This document shows, piece after piece, positions 1 through 13,000 of a stretch of 64,000 nt of DNA. This stretch comes from Nectonema munidae. Lineage: Eukaryota > Nematomorpha > Nectonematoida > Nectonematidae. Each line of letters opens with the position of its first letter. Within the stretch, counting starts at the first letter, position 1. The translations under genes and the position numbers were made by a program. The DNA lies in assembly GCA_030549495.1 (NCBI GenBank), contig JAUIRK010001037.1, forward strand, positions 466,501 through 530,500. Reading direction: 5' to 3'. The notes under the pieces are model-generated. The model was not told the origin of the DNA and did not search any database. It was given only the letters and a program-made list of their open reading frames with translations.

Positions 1-225
1 TTTTTAAACTAGTGTATATACGATATACAAATTTAACTAAAATATTTTCTCTGGAAGTATATATTTAAATTTCACCAAATTTGTAAAAAAATATAAAGTA
101 GTCCTATAAATTTAGGTATGCGCTGAAGACACTCTATTTTAAAGGATTGCTTGAATATTTGGTCTCCCGTGGTATTTCCAGACCGGTAATTTTGAAAATT
201 GAAAAAAAAAAATTACCCCCCCCCC

Positions 226-254
226 CCCAATAATTTGAAGGATGTGCGCCCCTG
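226..254. repeat. hAT-like terminal inverted repeat
   Basis: Read on the minus strand from 254 the sequence starts CAGGGGCGCACATCC and runs into a G-tract of about 14. CAGGGGC starts are typical of hAT termini. The element would lie to the left and leave the window. No partner terminus or target duplication was found in bases 1-225. Confidence 0.4.
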
Positions 255-284
255 AATGAGATCATGAATAAATAAAATGTGTAC

Positions 285-1024
285 GCTGCTTGTGCCAGGA
301 CTGCGTTCTTCATTCACGAAATCCTCTTTTTGAATAATCGTAGAAACAGTTGGAACTTGTGTTTTTTTAGTCATAAATTCACTAGCTTCAAATATCGAGG
401 TACCAGCTACACATTTTAGCAATTTTTCAAAATCTTTCCGGTAATTCTAAAAAACAAGACTGATTTTAATTAATAGTTCAAAATCAGAAGTATTGAAAAA
501 GGCACATCAGCTTCCGATTTATGGAAATCGCGATCAGATTCTATATCCTTTATGAGCTTTTGAACTTTTGGGGAAACTTTGGCAGAATACATCACAGGCT
601 TAGAAGAAAGTCTTTCTACTTCCATGACAAGTTGCCGTTCTTACATAGTTTTGGCAAAAAAATAGTTAAACTTCAAATGTGAACAAAAGTAAGAATACCT
701 TGCTTAATGAGTTGACTGATCCGACTCGATAGAAATTTTTTGCTTTGGCAGCATCTTTCATACTGGCGTTGAATCAAGTGTAGCTCCTTGCTCTTGGTAA
801 CTGTCTCACTTTTAAGATTTTGCACTTTTTTCTGCAGTCCCATCTCACCAACATTATCTGTATTTACCTCTAAATGGACAAGGGTGTAAGTTTTCATAAA
901 GTTAAGAAAATACATTTACCTTTTAAATTTTCAAAGATAGGAAATTTCATGAGTTCAATATCATTATGTAGTTTCTCTGTTTTTTGGGCTAAGTTTTTGA
1001 CTTCCACAGCCAAGTTTGGGCAAG
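285..1024 (-). CDS. CEP135: CEP135-like gene, exons 7-10
   Basis: Exon 7 (1024-920) reads CPNLAVEVKNLAQKTEKLHN. Exon 8 (869-699) ends SSRISQLIKQ. Exon 9 (639-506) begins ERQLVMEVERL and contains KLIKDIESDRDFHKSEAD. Exon 10 begins at 446 with NYRKDFEKLLK. Introns of 50, 59 and 59 nt separate them. The exon 8 to 9 join rebuilds the Glu of ERQL, matching the ERQLTLEVERM block of CEP135, which strongly supports the splice. The end of exon 10 is uncertain: either near 405 (donor GTACC) or 285 (donor GTACAC). Confidence 0.8.
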
Positions 1025-4000
1025 CTTGATTAAAAATAAGGTAATTTAAAAATAAAAAATAGAGGAAGGAAAACAGAGAACAAATTTATATTATAATAAA
1101 CACCAACTTCATCTTATCAAACGTATAAAAATTATATTAATTCTATTATATAAGTTAAATAGCAAAACATGAAAATCTATATAACATATAGTTTGCCTAA
1201 AACAATAGAAGTCCAGAGATCTTGGTAGTCCAGTTGTTAAATGGCATAAAATATCAAAATTGTTATTTTATGATAAAAGCATGAAACTTGGCAAATGCCT
1301 TCATCTCGATATGCTTGTTAATTTGTAATATGGAGGGATCTGAGATTTGGCCTACAGTCCTGTAAAGCGCATCCCAAAAAACGTCATTGTATGGAATGGA
1401 GGACAAATAACCTCTTTTTTGGGACTTTTTAAGGTTAAAAAACCTGATAAAAGTCATAGGACGTTGTGTAGGGGAAGTTTTTAAGAATTATCCTGCGATC
1501 AACCATGTGGTTAATAGCTAAATGCTGTTGTTTTGTAAATGTTGTATTTTTTGAAATTTAATCACTATTCATCATCATTATCAGAACTTTCAAATTTCAT
1601 TATCAAAAGAATCTTATTGTTTCTTATAGATTAAACTAGAGATGGATAGGATATCAGAATCCGAAATCCACAAAAAAACGGTACATCCTCTTAGCACCTC
1701 ATCTGCGGATCATTTAAGTTTCAACATCTGCAATTTTCAAATATTTCTTTTTTCTATATGCTGCAAAGTTTTTTTCGGAATTTTCTAATTTCTACTTTAT
1801 CCAAAATTTTTATGATAAGCACGTCTTTATGATATCACATATGCTTTGACATCTCTCTTAATTTTAAAGAAGTATAAAACTTGAGTTGCTTAGAATAGCA
1901 ATTATGATATCCGCATCCTCTATAAAAAAATTAATTCAGACATCCGCATCCGTTGGGTTGTCAAATTTGTAACCGCTTCCTAGATACATCTCTAGCTTAA
2001 ACTGGAAAATGCCTCTTTTAAACTAAGGCTAAATCTTAGAATGAAATTTTAAAATCTATTTTTATAAATTAATTTACCTTTAATTTGATGTAATAAGGCA
2101 AATTTGAACAAGAGCCCTCAAATTTTTCAGAGGGGCAAATATTTTTTATAGCAAGATATTATAGAAGAAACTATGAATGGCTCAAAGAGATAACAATCAA
2201 CATCTTGAAAGATTGCTTTCCACACTTCAATTCATCAGCTTACGACGAATTGCCTAAAACTTGGATGTGCACAAAAGAATATCCTCAGCATCACACAGCA
2301 ATGGAAGGGCTGAAACGGGAGAAATATCGATAAAATGACAGGGAAGCTTAATACAAACCAAACGAAGCAAGCCCAATTGACCCATAGGAATTATACCAAC
2401 GTTTGATACCAAAGCAGCACCATATTTTCTTTTTGGCCGTATTTTATGAAACCAATTGTCTTTTCACTGAATAACTTACAGCCAAAATGGAATAAAATGA
2501 GAAAAAAACTTTAGCAAAAGGACAAATTAAACCTGAACAAAAGAAAACCTTAAAAACTTTTTAAGAGGCTGTGTAGATACAAAATCAACACGGCAATAGA
2601 GGGGTGGAGTGGAGAAGCACGGGGATAGTAAGCGGGTACTGCCTTATAGGCGATATTGCATTGTGGTCGTCGTAGCAAACGGCTGAAAATCAAAAAAGAC
2701 AGCCTCTACGGGCCAATGACCCTGCCGCAAGGAGAAACAAGGTGCAAAGGCAGGGTCTTATTTATTAAGAGGGCGTATAAAGTATCTCGACTGCGTTACA
2801 ATTTCTTCGGAAACATTGGTTTTGAGCCAGAAATTAAACCATAAAAATAACCATCATGTCAAAAAAAGCAGCATCCCTTTCATTGTGGCCAAACTCACTC
2901 TTTAAATCTGCACAGAAATCCAAGGACACTATGCAAGTGGATAGAATGGAAATTTAATCATAATGCACATATAGATAAACTTTGTATCTTTATAAAATAA
3001 TGTTTGTCCATTAAATTATAAGTAATTCTAAGAAAGGCAAATGGTTAAGATCTAAACAGAAAGAGTACGCTTTAAACGGGCAGAATAATGTGAATTTGAG
3101 AAAATGGTCATTAATTTATCGTATATTTAGTATTAGCAATTTGAAAAAGAAATTTATTGTAAAGTCATTGGAATAAGTGAAGAAAACTAGTCTAGTTTTT
3201 GTAATGGTGAACTCTTTATACTCGATAATTTGAATGCTCGCCCTATAATGTCTGGAAAACAAATCGTATGCTACTAAAGATGAAAAAAGAAATTACATTT
3301 AGAATAGAAAAGTCCTTACTACTTTAAAACAATAAATTTATCTGATTGTATGCTCGTTGAACAATGTCACTTTGAGCAAAATTACTTTAACACTCTTAGG
3401 CGCGTATTTTTGAAAAATAATCGTGTGAATATCTTTTTCAATGATCTTTAACTGTCTAACTAACTCAACTCGAATAATAAAATTACAGATTATCCTAATC
3501 ACTTGCCTACAACATAATTTGTTAAATTTTTAATCTTTCTAGAAATATGTCAATTTACTAAAAATTTTTTATTTACCAGTTATAAAGATATAATTATTAT
3601 TTTTGAAAGCTTGAGATTGGCTCAAACCGTCATCAGTAAAAGCCATGGTTTAAATCCACATGATTTAATTTCACTCAAAATGAATTCCAACTTTAAGACC
3701 TCGCTTACCCTCGCATGGTCAAACGAGGCCGGAGAGACCTCGAAACATTTTCGAAGTACATTAAAACTGATAAAAATAAAATTACCTCCAAAAGCTAAAA
3801 ATGGAAACTTTTTTAAATAACTCGTGCTTGTACAAATATATATATCCAAAAATAATTTAAAAAAACTTCTCTTTTTTAAAGGTTACACTGTATAAACATT
3901 TTATTTTATTGTGAGTGCGAAAAGCTAATACAAGATATTTTATTTCGAACATAAAAATCAATCAAAGTTATGAGTAGCAATTTGCACAAATTTTTTTGAT

Positions 4001-7000
4001 ATGTTTATTGCAGGTATTACGATGACATTTCTCGAAGACTTGAAAAACTTTACTTTTACAAGAGTGAAAGCAAACTTTTCTTTTGGAGCGTGAAGAAGAG
4101 AAGCTTTGTATTTTTTCGAAAGCATAAGATAATAAAATGGACTTTATTTCTTGTGGTATTTGATCACTTTGGACTATGATCTTCGTTGAAGTTTCAGCTA
4201 TGCTGAAAACTAGTTTTCTCCCACCATATTAGAACTATATTTATCGTGGCAGTTGAAATTAATGATAAAATAAGTATTCAAGCCAGCTATATCCAAGTAG
4301 TGGGAAAAACAGCCATTGGCCATATAAAACTAGTACGGTACGTAGAGTACCCTTTCATCATCTGATTTGCTTTATCAACGGCACACTTGTACTTATTGTA
4401 CACAAGCATTGACTGGATTTTTTATGATCTAAACGTGGAATATTTGTCCAGTGTTGGCATGACAAGTTGGAACATAGGCAGTGAGACTCACAATGTCCGA
4501 AAACAAAGCATAACACTAACATTTTGCATCCCTTTCTTTTCAAGCTTTGTTTTTTTCATGATAGGAGGTATGAATCTTCTTGTATCAACGCAAGTACTCA
4601 GAACTGACAAGTTTTTTGTCTTAGCCCAAACGCGTAAGTCATGAGACACGAAAAATCTGTCCACAACAATACCAACAACTTTTGGAAGTTTAGCGTCTTC
4701 ACATAATCTTTTTACAATAGATTCTCACTAGAGTAATTTTCCGTGGGATGTGATGAATAATATATTTGAGGAGAAGGAATATAAAAAGTGTTAGCATCAT
4801 TCAAATGATAATATTTGATTCCATACTTTTCTGACTCGCTAGGGTCGTATACCGTCACGAGACAATTTCCACGATATTTTAGCAGTTGTTCATCAGCACA
4901 TACATATTGGCTTACATTCCAGAATCTGAAAAATAGCAACCGATAACAGGATTAGAGCCTTCACTCGAAACATAATAATTATATAGATGCACACATACAC
5001 ACACACTAGAAAAAGTAACGTTAAAAATTTTCCAGAAATAAAATTAAACTTACTTTTGAACAACTTTGTAAAAATTATCATTCAAAAGACGAACCGCTTT
5101 TATCCTATCGGCTGTAGTTTCCCTCAGAACTGAATAATCAAACCGAAGAAATCGAGTACAATATTTGATTACGCTTTTTGCCAAAGTACATTTTACAAAA
5201 GGTGAACCTAGAAGAATTTTATAAACATCATCATAAGGAATTCTTTGATCTTTAGAGAGGCCGAGCCAGTATGAAGCAATATATCGCAGGAGTACGTCGG
5301 TGTAAAGGTGAAAGAAAACTTTTCAAGATACTCAAATAGGTTATTCATTCTGTTTATTTAATATTTTATATACCCCTGTGTTTCATCAAAATTTTTTTTA
5401 TTAGTTCAGGTGTAAAAAAAAAATTACATACCTTCTGAGGAAATTTAAGTATTTTGGCTTAATTTTTAGGACCCGGAGGATAACTGGAGATGTTTCTTAC
5501 ATTTATTTATACCTCTACTTCTACCACCACTTGAGATTGAAAGATTTTCTTGAGTGTATACAGCACACGACTTTCTGAAACAAACTCTTCAGAAGACATA
5601 ATAAAATCAATTAGGAAATCAAGTGGAGGTTATGAAAAACGATGTCAAGAACGATTGGAAAATCAATAAAAAACCTTGTTTCTCACTCACGCATTATGTG
5701 ATCAGAAACACCACTAGAAGACTAATGCCGATTTAACGCAATTGCCAAGGTCAATAATTTTGCCGAAACAAACCATCTGTAGCAATGAAAGAAGAATTAA
5801 TTATTACCTACAAGGCTACAATCTTTGCTGAGTGATGTTGAAGTCAAAATAACTTTGACTTACCTTAATATATTTCTAAATGAGGCTTACTTAATTTGCA
5901 TAAAACTCCCTTCAAAGTTCATTAATCTCAAAAATAATTTTTCAATTTATCCCTCTTTTTTCATGTATTCTTCATAAGAATTTGAAAATATAAAAAAAAA
6001 TAAAGAAATTTTGTAGATGGCGTTAAATTATTTTATGAAACACTAAAATAAAACAATATAAAGTAATTGGGAGAATTGGAAAACTTTTCAATTATTTCTT
6101 ATTGTATTTTATTTCAATTAAATGCCTAAACAATTGAATTTTTTTGATTCCGAGGTAATGAATATATTTGACCATGCGAGGGTAATACAAGGACTTATAT
6201 ATTTTAGAGACGATATTTTAAAAAAGTACTTCATCCTTTCTGTTATTTAACTTCTGTGTGTGCGTTACATTCTTTTGAACTGATTAAAGACTATATGTGG
6301 TATTGACAATAGCAAAGTTATAGCAAACATACAGATCTAAATGGAAACACATTTGTAGGAATCAGGAATGAAAATTTTACCCAACAAGGAAAACTTTATC
6401 AAAAAAACCAAAAACTTAATTTTGGATTTTTACCAAATAATTGTTTAACATAAAAATAACCTTTATATTTTTTTTTACCTCATTTCACTTTCATTTAAAA
6501 TAAAAAGTTGTAAACAAATATTTATATTTTTATCCACATATACTTAAATAATAACAGCAAAAGTGGGGGTTATTGCCCAAAAAAGAACCAATCAAGATCT
6601 TTTAATGCTCAAAGGATTCAACTGAAAATTCAGTTTAATATTCACTCAGCCATCGCAGATTTAGAGTGAAGATTTCGAAATTTAGCTAAACATATAGCGA
6701 AATACAAGGAAAAGGTTTTCTACTGAAAAAGCTACAAAAGTGTAGAAGAAAAATAATATTTTTTTGTTAATTATTTATGTTAAATTTAGACTTTATAAAT
6801 TTCTTATTCATTTAATGACGTTCGAAATTTTTTTGGAAAAAATTGTTATAAGAAAGTTTAACATAGATTTGCACAGAAAAGATGATTTTTTGGAAAGAAC
6901 TCAAAATCCATACGAATCGGTGTAGTCAAATTTTGCAATCAACACATACACAACACACACCAGCTCTTTAACTGTCCACACATCCATACAAAACTTAATC

Positions 7001-10000
7001 GTTCAAGCCATGCGAGGTAGTTAACTTACTTGTTAAGTGGGGGAACTGCCTGACTGAAGCTTGGATTTAAAGTTTATATATTTATACAGCAAAGCCATAA
7101 GTAGAAGCGCACACATAAAGTCAGCAGTACAAAGGGCGGCTTTTATGTAGGTTGACTGAAAATACAAAAATTCAATTGACTGTGTATCAAAAATTCAATA
7201 TTGTTCCCTGTGAGTATTTTCACGCGATGGATATACTTTCTCAGTTCAAATAAAAAAGGTTTTCTTTTTTTAAACGGATAGATTACACTAATAACTTGTG
7301 AGTGTAACCTAGGGGCTAGCAACAACTCAAAATCCTGATGATAATAAATCAATATGAGATATAAGCATTCAATCACTTAATTTGTTATGCTATGTAGATA
7401 TTCATAAAATTTAGGCACTAAAGCGTTTCAAAAATACAATTTCAACATATTTAGTAAAAGCGTAAGCAGCAGAGCCCTGTGGGGACCCCCAACTTCACCG
7501 TTCCAAGCGGGGAAGGTTTTCGGCCTGCTATCAGGGAATTGATATAAAATTTGATCTTCCATATTCTGCAAATATATCATCATCATCATCATTCGTTTTG
7601 TTTTAGAAGGTGGGTTGTCCTCTTTGGAGGGTGCACCTTCTTCCTTATGGATAGAAACTTCAAACTTTCCATCGCTTTCTTCCATCTATCTCTATCCTTC
7701 ATATCCTTTATGTCGATTTCGTACATACTCATATCCTTTTCAATTGCATTCTTCCATTTCAGACAAGGTCTACCGCGCTTCTTCTTTCCATCAATCTCCA
7801 TCTTTATCCAATCTTCATCATCCCGTTCTGTTCTTATCCATTAACAGTTCTATCCATCTGTTCTTTGCTAATTCACCTTCTAACATTCTTACATTCAGCC
7901 TTTTCCTAGCCTCTTCAAAATCCCTCCTTTTCGCTATCATTCTCAGCATCTTTCTTTCTGCACTCACAAGTCTTTTTTCATCAATCTTTCGTAACGCCCA
8001 CGTCTCGCTCCCATTCAACATCACAGGCCTGACACGGCTTTCATAAATCCTCCCTTTGCAATATTCTGGTATGTCCTTTGCTTTCAGAACTCCCTCTAAT
8101 TCTCTGAACTTCAGCCATGCACATTTGATTCTTCTGCTTACAGCAATCTCACATAAGGATCTCATATGGTAAGCCTACTTTCATATCTTTTACCGTTTCA
8201 TTCAATACAATTGTAAACAACAGAGGGCTCAAGACTGAGCCTTGATGTAGACCAATCTTTATCTCAAACCAATCACTTACTCCGTACTTTGTATTCACTC
8301 TCGTTTTCGTTCCCTCATACATATTCATCACCAGTTTCACCAGATCTTCTTCAACGCCTGCCCGTCTCAGAGACCATCTGGCAATTTCTCTCGCAACCGT
8401 ATCATATGCTTTTTCCAGATTAACGAAAGCAGACCACAAAGCTCTGCCTTTTTCTATGTACTTTTCCTGCAGTTGCCTACAAATGAAAATAGGGTGGCTT
8501 GTCCCTACTCCCTGCCTAAATCCAAACTGCAATCCAAAATCCGCCTATGCTTACCCGCTGGGAGAGCATATCCCAGACCCAATCTAAAAAATATATACAT
8601 TATTATTTACCTTTCAACATGATTTCAATAATATTAAATAATATTTTTAAAAATTGTCGGTTCGGTTGCACGAAATCTCCTATGAAATCGAAATTTACTT
8701 CCTATCATACGGACTCACTAATCGTACGTCCCTTATACATCTTATGCATGTTAAAAACATGCGTATGTTAAAAACAGAAAATAGGTTTTAAAGTTCATTG
8801 AATAGGAGTTTTTACCTAAGCTCATAAATAGCATATGTATAAATTCCCCTAAAGCTCCTTGAAATATAAATATATATTTCAACTTTACTAACATATGAAT
8901 ATAATAAATATTTATAATTTATTTTATAACATTACGCAAATAGAATATGAATATTTAAAAAAAATGTACGATTAAAAATATATAATTTAACAGTAGTCAC
9001 CTTAGCATTTTATTTTATGAATTAAAAAATTCTTTGAAATATTTTTTTCTTTATCTAAGTTTTTTATGACAGACGCACAATGTGATAGACACATCGATTA
9101 GAGTGTGACCTCGTATCATACGATAAAAAATTTGTCTTTTTGTTTCAAAAAATCATGTCATTTATATTAATCTGTTTTTTCTACAAGTAAACAAAACACC
9201 ATAGTTGATCACTTGTTGATTTTTTTTGTTAACGTATTTTTCAAACTAAAGAAACAAGTTTGATTAATTTGCCAAGTAAGTCGATTTTTTCTCAAATATA
9301 TTACCCTTAAAAATGTTTTAAACTAATTTATGCTATTTTTGTTTTCTGTTATTAACAAAATGTTTAAGTAAGCTTAACGAGAATACACAGAAATTAAAAA
9401 AGGTATAAAAAAAATTTTTATGTTTAAAGGCAACCACTTGAAACACTTTGGTATTTTTTCTAAAACTAAAGAAGAACTTTAAAAAAACTCGATTAAACAG
9501 AACTCAACAATATTTCGTAAAACTGATTGTGACAAAGTCGTACAAAAGGAAAGAGATTTATCAAAGCAGATTGAAAAAGGAATATAGTTGTGTTGAGTAT
9601 GATGAGAATTGAAAATGAATGAAATTAAATTATATAAAGAACTACAAGACGCGAAAAAGATGAAGATATTTTACTTTGGTGGAAAGAAAAGGAAAAATGC
9701 ATGCTTCATCTAAGCTCTTTAGCCATTAAGTATTTAAATATACCGAAAGCAACTCTCAATCAGAAAGATTGTTCAGTTCTGGTTCAAATATTGAAAACAG
9801 TAAACGAAGTAGCTTGAATCGAGAAAAAGTTGAAGAGTTAATTTTTCTTGGGCAAATCATTTAAAAATTCGATTAAAAAAGTTTATTTCATATTTTTGTT
9901 TCATGAAATACTTTTATATTTGATCATTGAGTAAATTGTTCCCCGGCCCGCCCTGTTCCCCACGGGGAGAGCATATCCCCGACCCGATCTAAAAATTCAC

Positions 10001-13000
10001 TCTTCGCTGGGCTCTGGTAAGCAGCATGATAAAGAAAGCATAACTTTGCCATCTTTTGACTTTCCTTCTTTGTCATCTTATGATAAATGAAAGAGAAAAG
10101 CATTCAATTCCTAGAAACAATAACGAATTTTATGCTAAATAAGCTATTTACTTGTTTCAGTTGAGTCTGTAGTCGTTAATTTAGAATCTTCTTTAGAATA
10201 TTCATTCAAGTAGCTTTTTAACTCCGTATACGCTGTACGAAGATCCTTGACTTTATCAACGAGGTTTACAAGAAATTTTGAAGAAAGCTTGCCTGACTGT
10301 GAAAACATTTCTTTATCGTCTAACGCTTCAAATGATGGAAACTTTTTAAGGTTTTTTATACTCTTTTTCTTGTTTCCCAAATTTGGCCGGGAGTCGATAG
10401 ATGAGAATTGAACAAAGCCTTCAAGATCATTGCTTACAGACTCTAGCATCGTTTCCTTTTTTGCCAACTAAAAATAAAGTGATATTTGCACTTTGGCTAC
10501 AAGTAACTAATCGTATTTAGACCTTATCTTCTAAGAGTGCTAAATTAACAGAAAGTTCTTCATTTTTAACTTTCATATCTTCAATAGTTTTGCACATTTT
10601 TTTCCTTTCATTATCACTTATCTAAAGACAATGAACGTATAAATTAAAATATAAGTAGGGCATGTGAGGACAAAAGTAATCGAGTTCTGCATGCGCAAAA
10701 TTTTTGACCTGTACCCGTCCACACCCCAAAAATAAATGGTACCAGCGGGTCCGGCAAATTAATTTTCACATGGCTTCAAAAGTAAATTTTTCCGTAAACT
10801 GACTATTGAGCTCATAATTTAACCAACTGACCATTCGACTAACAAAACACTACTTTTATTACCTGTCAGCAGGGGCGAAGTAGAAGGTTTAAGTGCCCCA
10901 TTAAGCTCTAGTTGATGAGAGGGAGTAATATAGGTAAGGATTTGAACATAAGCCCACAAATTTTTCAGCATGGCAAATATTTTTTTAAGCACATCATAAG
11001 TATATAAGCAAATATTTTCTATAATTTAAAGCTTAAAAAGTTTATCACTATTGATTACTGTAACTAAAAGAGTTAAATTAATGTAATATAATTAATTTAA
11101 TAGCAATATTCATAGTAATGGTGGTTAACAAGGCATTGTAAAATGGAAATTTTTCCAGAATGTCATCTGGTCTTTGTATTTTACAAAAACCATCAATCCA
11201 GGAGTACCAGTAATGTCGTCTGAAACATTAGTTTGAAAAAAAAGCGCCTCGTTTTTTCAATGACAGGATCAACTGAGATAAAATATCTTCTGAAATAAGG
11301 ATAATAAACTTATCAAACAATGGTACTAATTCAAGTTTTATTGCAACATCTGTTACCCCAGAAGTTTTCAACTTTGCTATTTCTACTGGTTTCAACAGCT
11401 CCTCTCCAAAGTTATACCGTTTTTTTGATTTTACTGCAAATATTTTTGAAGTTTTAAAAACAAAAACTTTGATATGTTTAGACTTTTATTAATTCCGTTG
11501 ACAAATTAGTAATACAGCAAATAAAGTATAAAAAGGGTATGTATGAGTATAATGCATTATTGCTTACTTTTTTTGAAGTAGTAACGTTTATACATTGTTA
11601 CAGTCCTAAAGACAAAATTGGCTAACGCCTAAAACTACTTTTATTAGTATGTGTTTAATAGAAGTTTTACTTTATTTTACTAACAAAGTAAATTAGCTAT
11701 ATTATTTAAATTTCAAATAAAAATTTTACCAGCTATCAATTATTTGGATATGTTTTAGTAAGACTCTCTGCTGACACTCAAAAATACTTTTGCGACCGTA
11801 ATCAGGGTCGCGGGCCTGGCATTACTCCTATTTTAAGTAGACTACTGACTTAAAGCAAAAAAAATTTTTTCAGAAAGTAAAGAATAACATCATTTTTACG
11901 CTAAGGAACTTTTTGAAGAAAGTGTATATAAAAAATAATTTTCTATTCTTGAAATACCGCCTCCAACTGACCAATAGACGAATCAATATGTTACATATTT
12001 GATATTTGTAATACATTTAAATTCATTAAAAGAAAGAATGGCAAATTTGAAATCAGTCGGATAGAATTAAAGCTTGTACACAGAAAGATTTTGATCATAT
12101 TGGTAGCGCAGTCTGAAAATACGATTATTTCTTGAAATAGACAAGGAAGTATCTTGTACAAATCTAATATCTCGATAAATAAAGTCTACTTAAATTTGTT
12201 TTGTCATCGATTCGTGCATCAGCAACGCAGAAAAACTCTTCATTGGAATCAGAAAAGCCACTTCATTTTTATGGAATTCAAGATCGATGTATTTTTCTTT
12301 CCATCTCTAATGATATCTCCTTTTTTTATCAAAAAAATTGACTTTAAAAGGACTTACTGAGATTTATTGGATTCTTTATAAAAACTTTGCGTTGTTTTTT
12401 TGTTTCCATTGTTTTAATTAAATTACTAAAGCTTCTAAAATTGTTTTGTGCTAGAATTAAAAAATAGAAAGATCGATAGATTCTAATCACCTGGAAGCTG
12501 ATTGAATTTGCAAGATACCTAAATTATGCTGTTCAGAATTCATGATTCCTATACTTATTTCGCCATTATAATTTGTCAATTGGAGTTGATTCGAATTTTA
12601 CTTTATTATATTGAGTAAAAGGAGATGTGTCTTGAGGAAAAGAGATAAATTGATATTAATTGGGGTTATTTCGTTGGTGTTTCACTTCTTCCTTGTTGAA
12701 TATGCTTCGGAAGTTTGCGCAAATTTGATAGCGAATCGCATGTAGAATTTGCGCCCATTTATCAGCCTCAACTAAGAGGGTAAGCCAAACATGTCTTGTA
12801 CTTTTCAAGCTTGCCCTTTCTTGACGATTAGAAGTTTCCAAATCCACCAAATTTTCATCTATGGGAATGAACAAGACATTTTCACCGAAGAAATCAATTT
12901 CTTATTTATATTTATAGATTAAGAATGAGATCAGCTATGTTTCTAAATACATTAATTGCGACATTAGAAAACAAAAAGTTGGTCCTTTGCCGAAATAATA

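Noticed and set aside
7551-8046. Plus-strand open frames of 97 and 143 codons
   Set aside because: They are antisense to the LINE RT and C-terminal coding segments on the minus strand, which carry the recognisable motifs.
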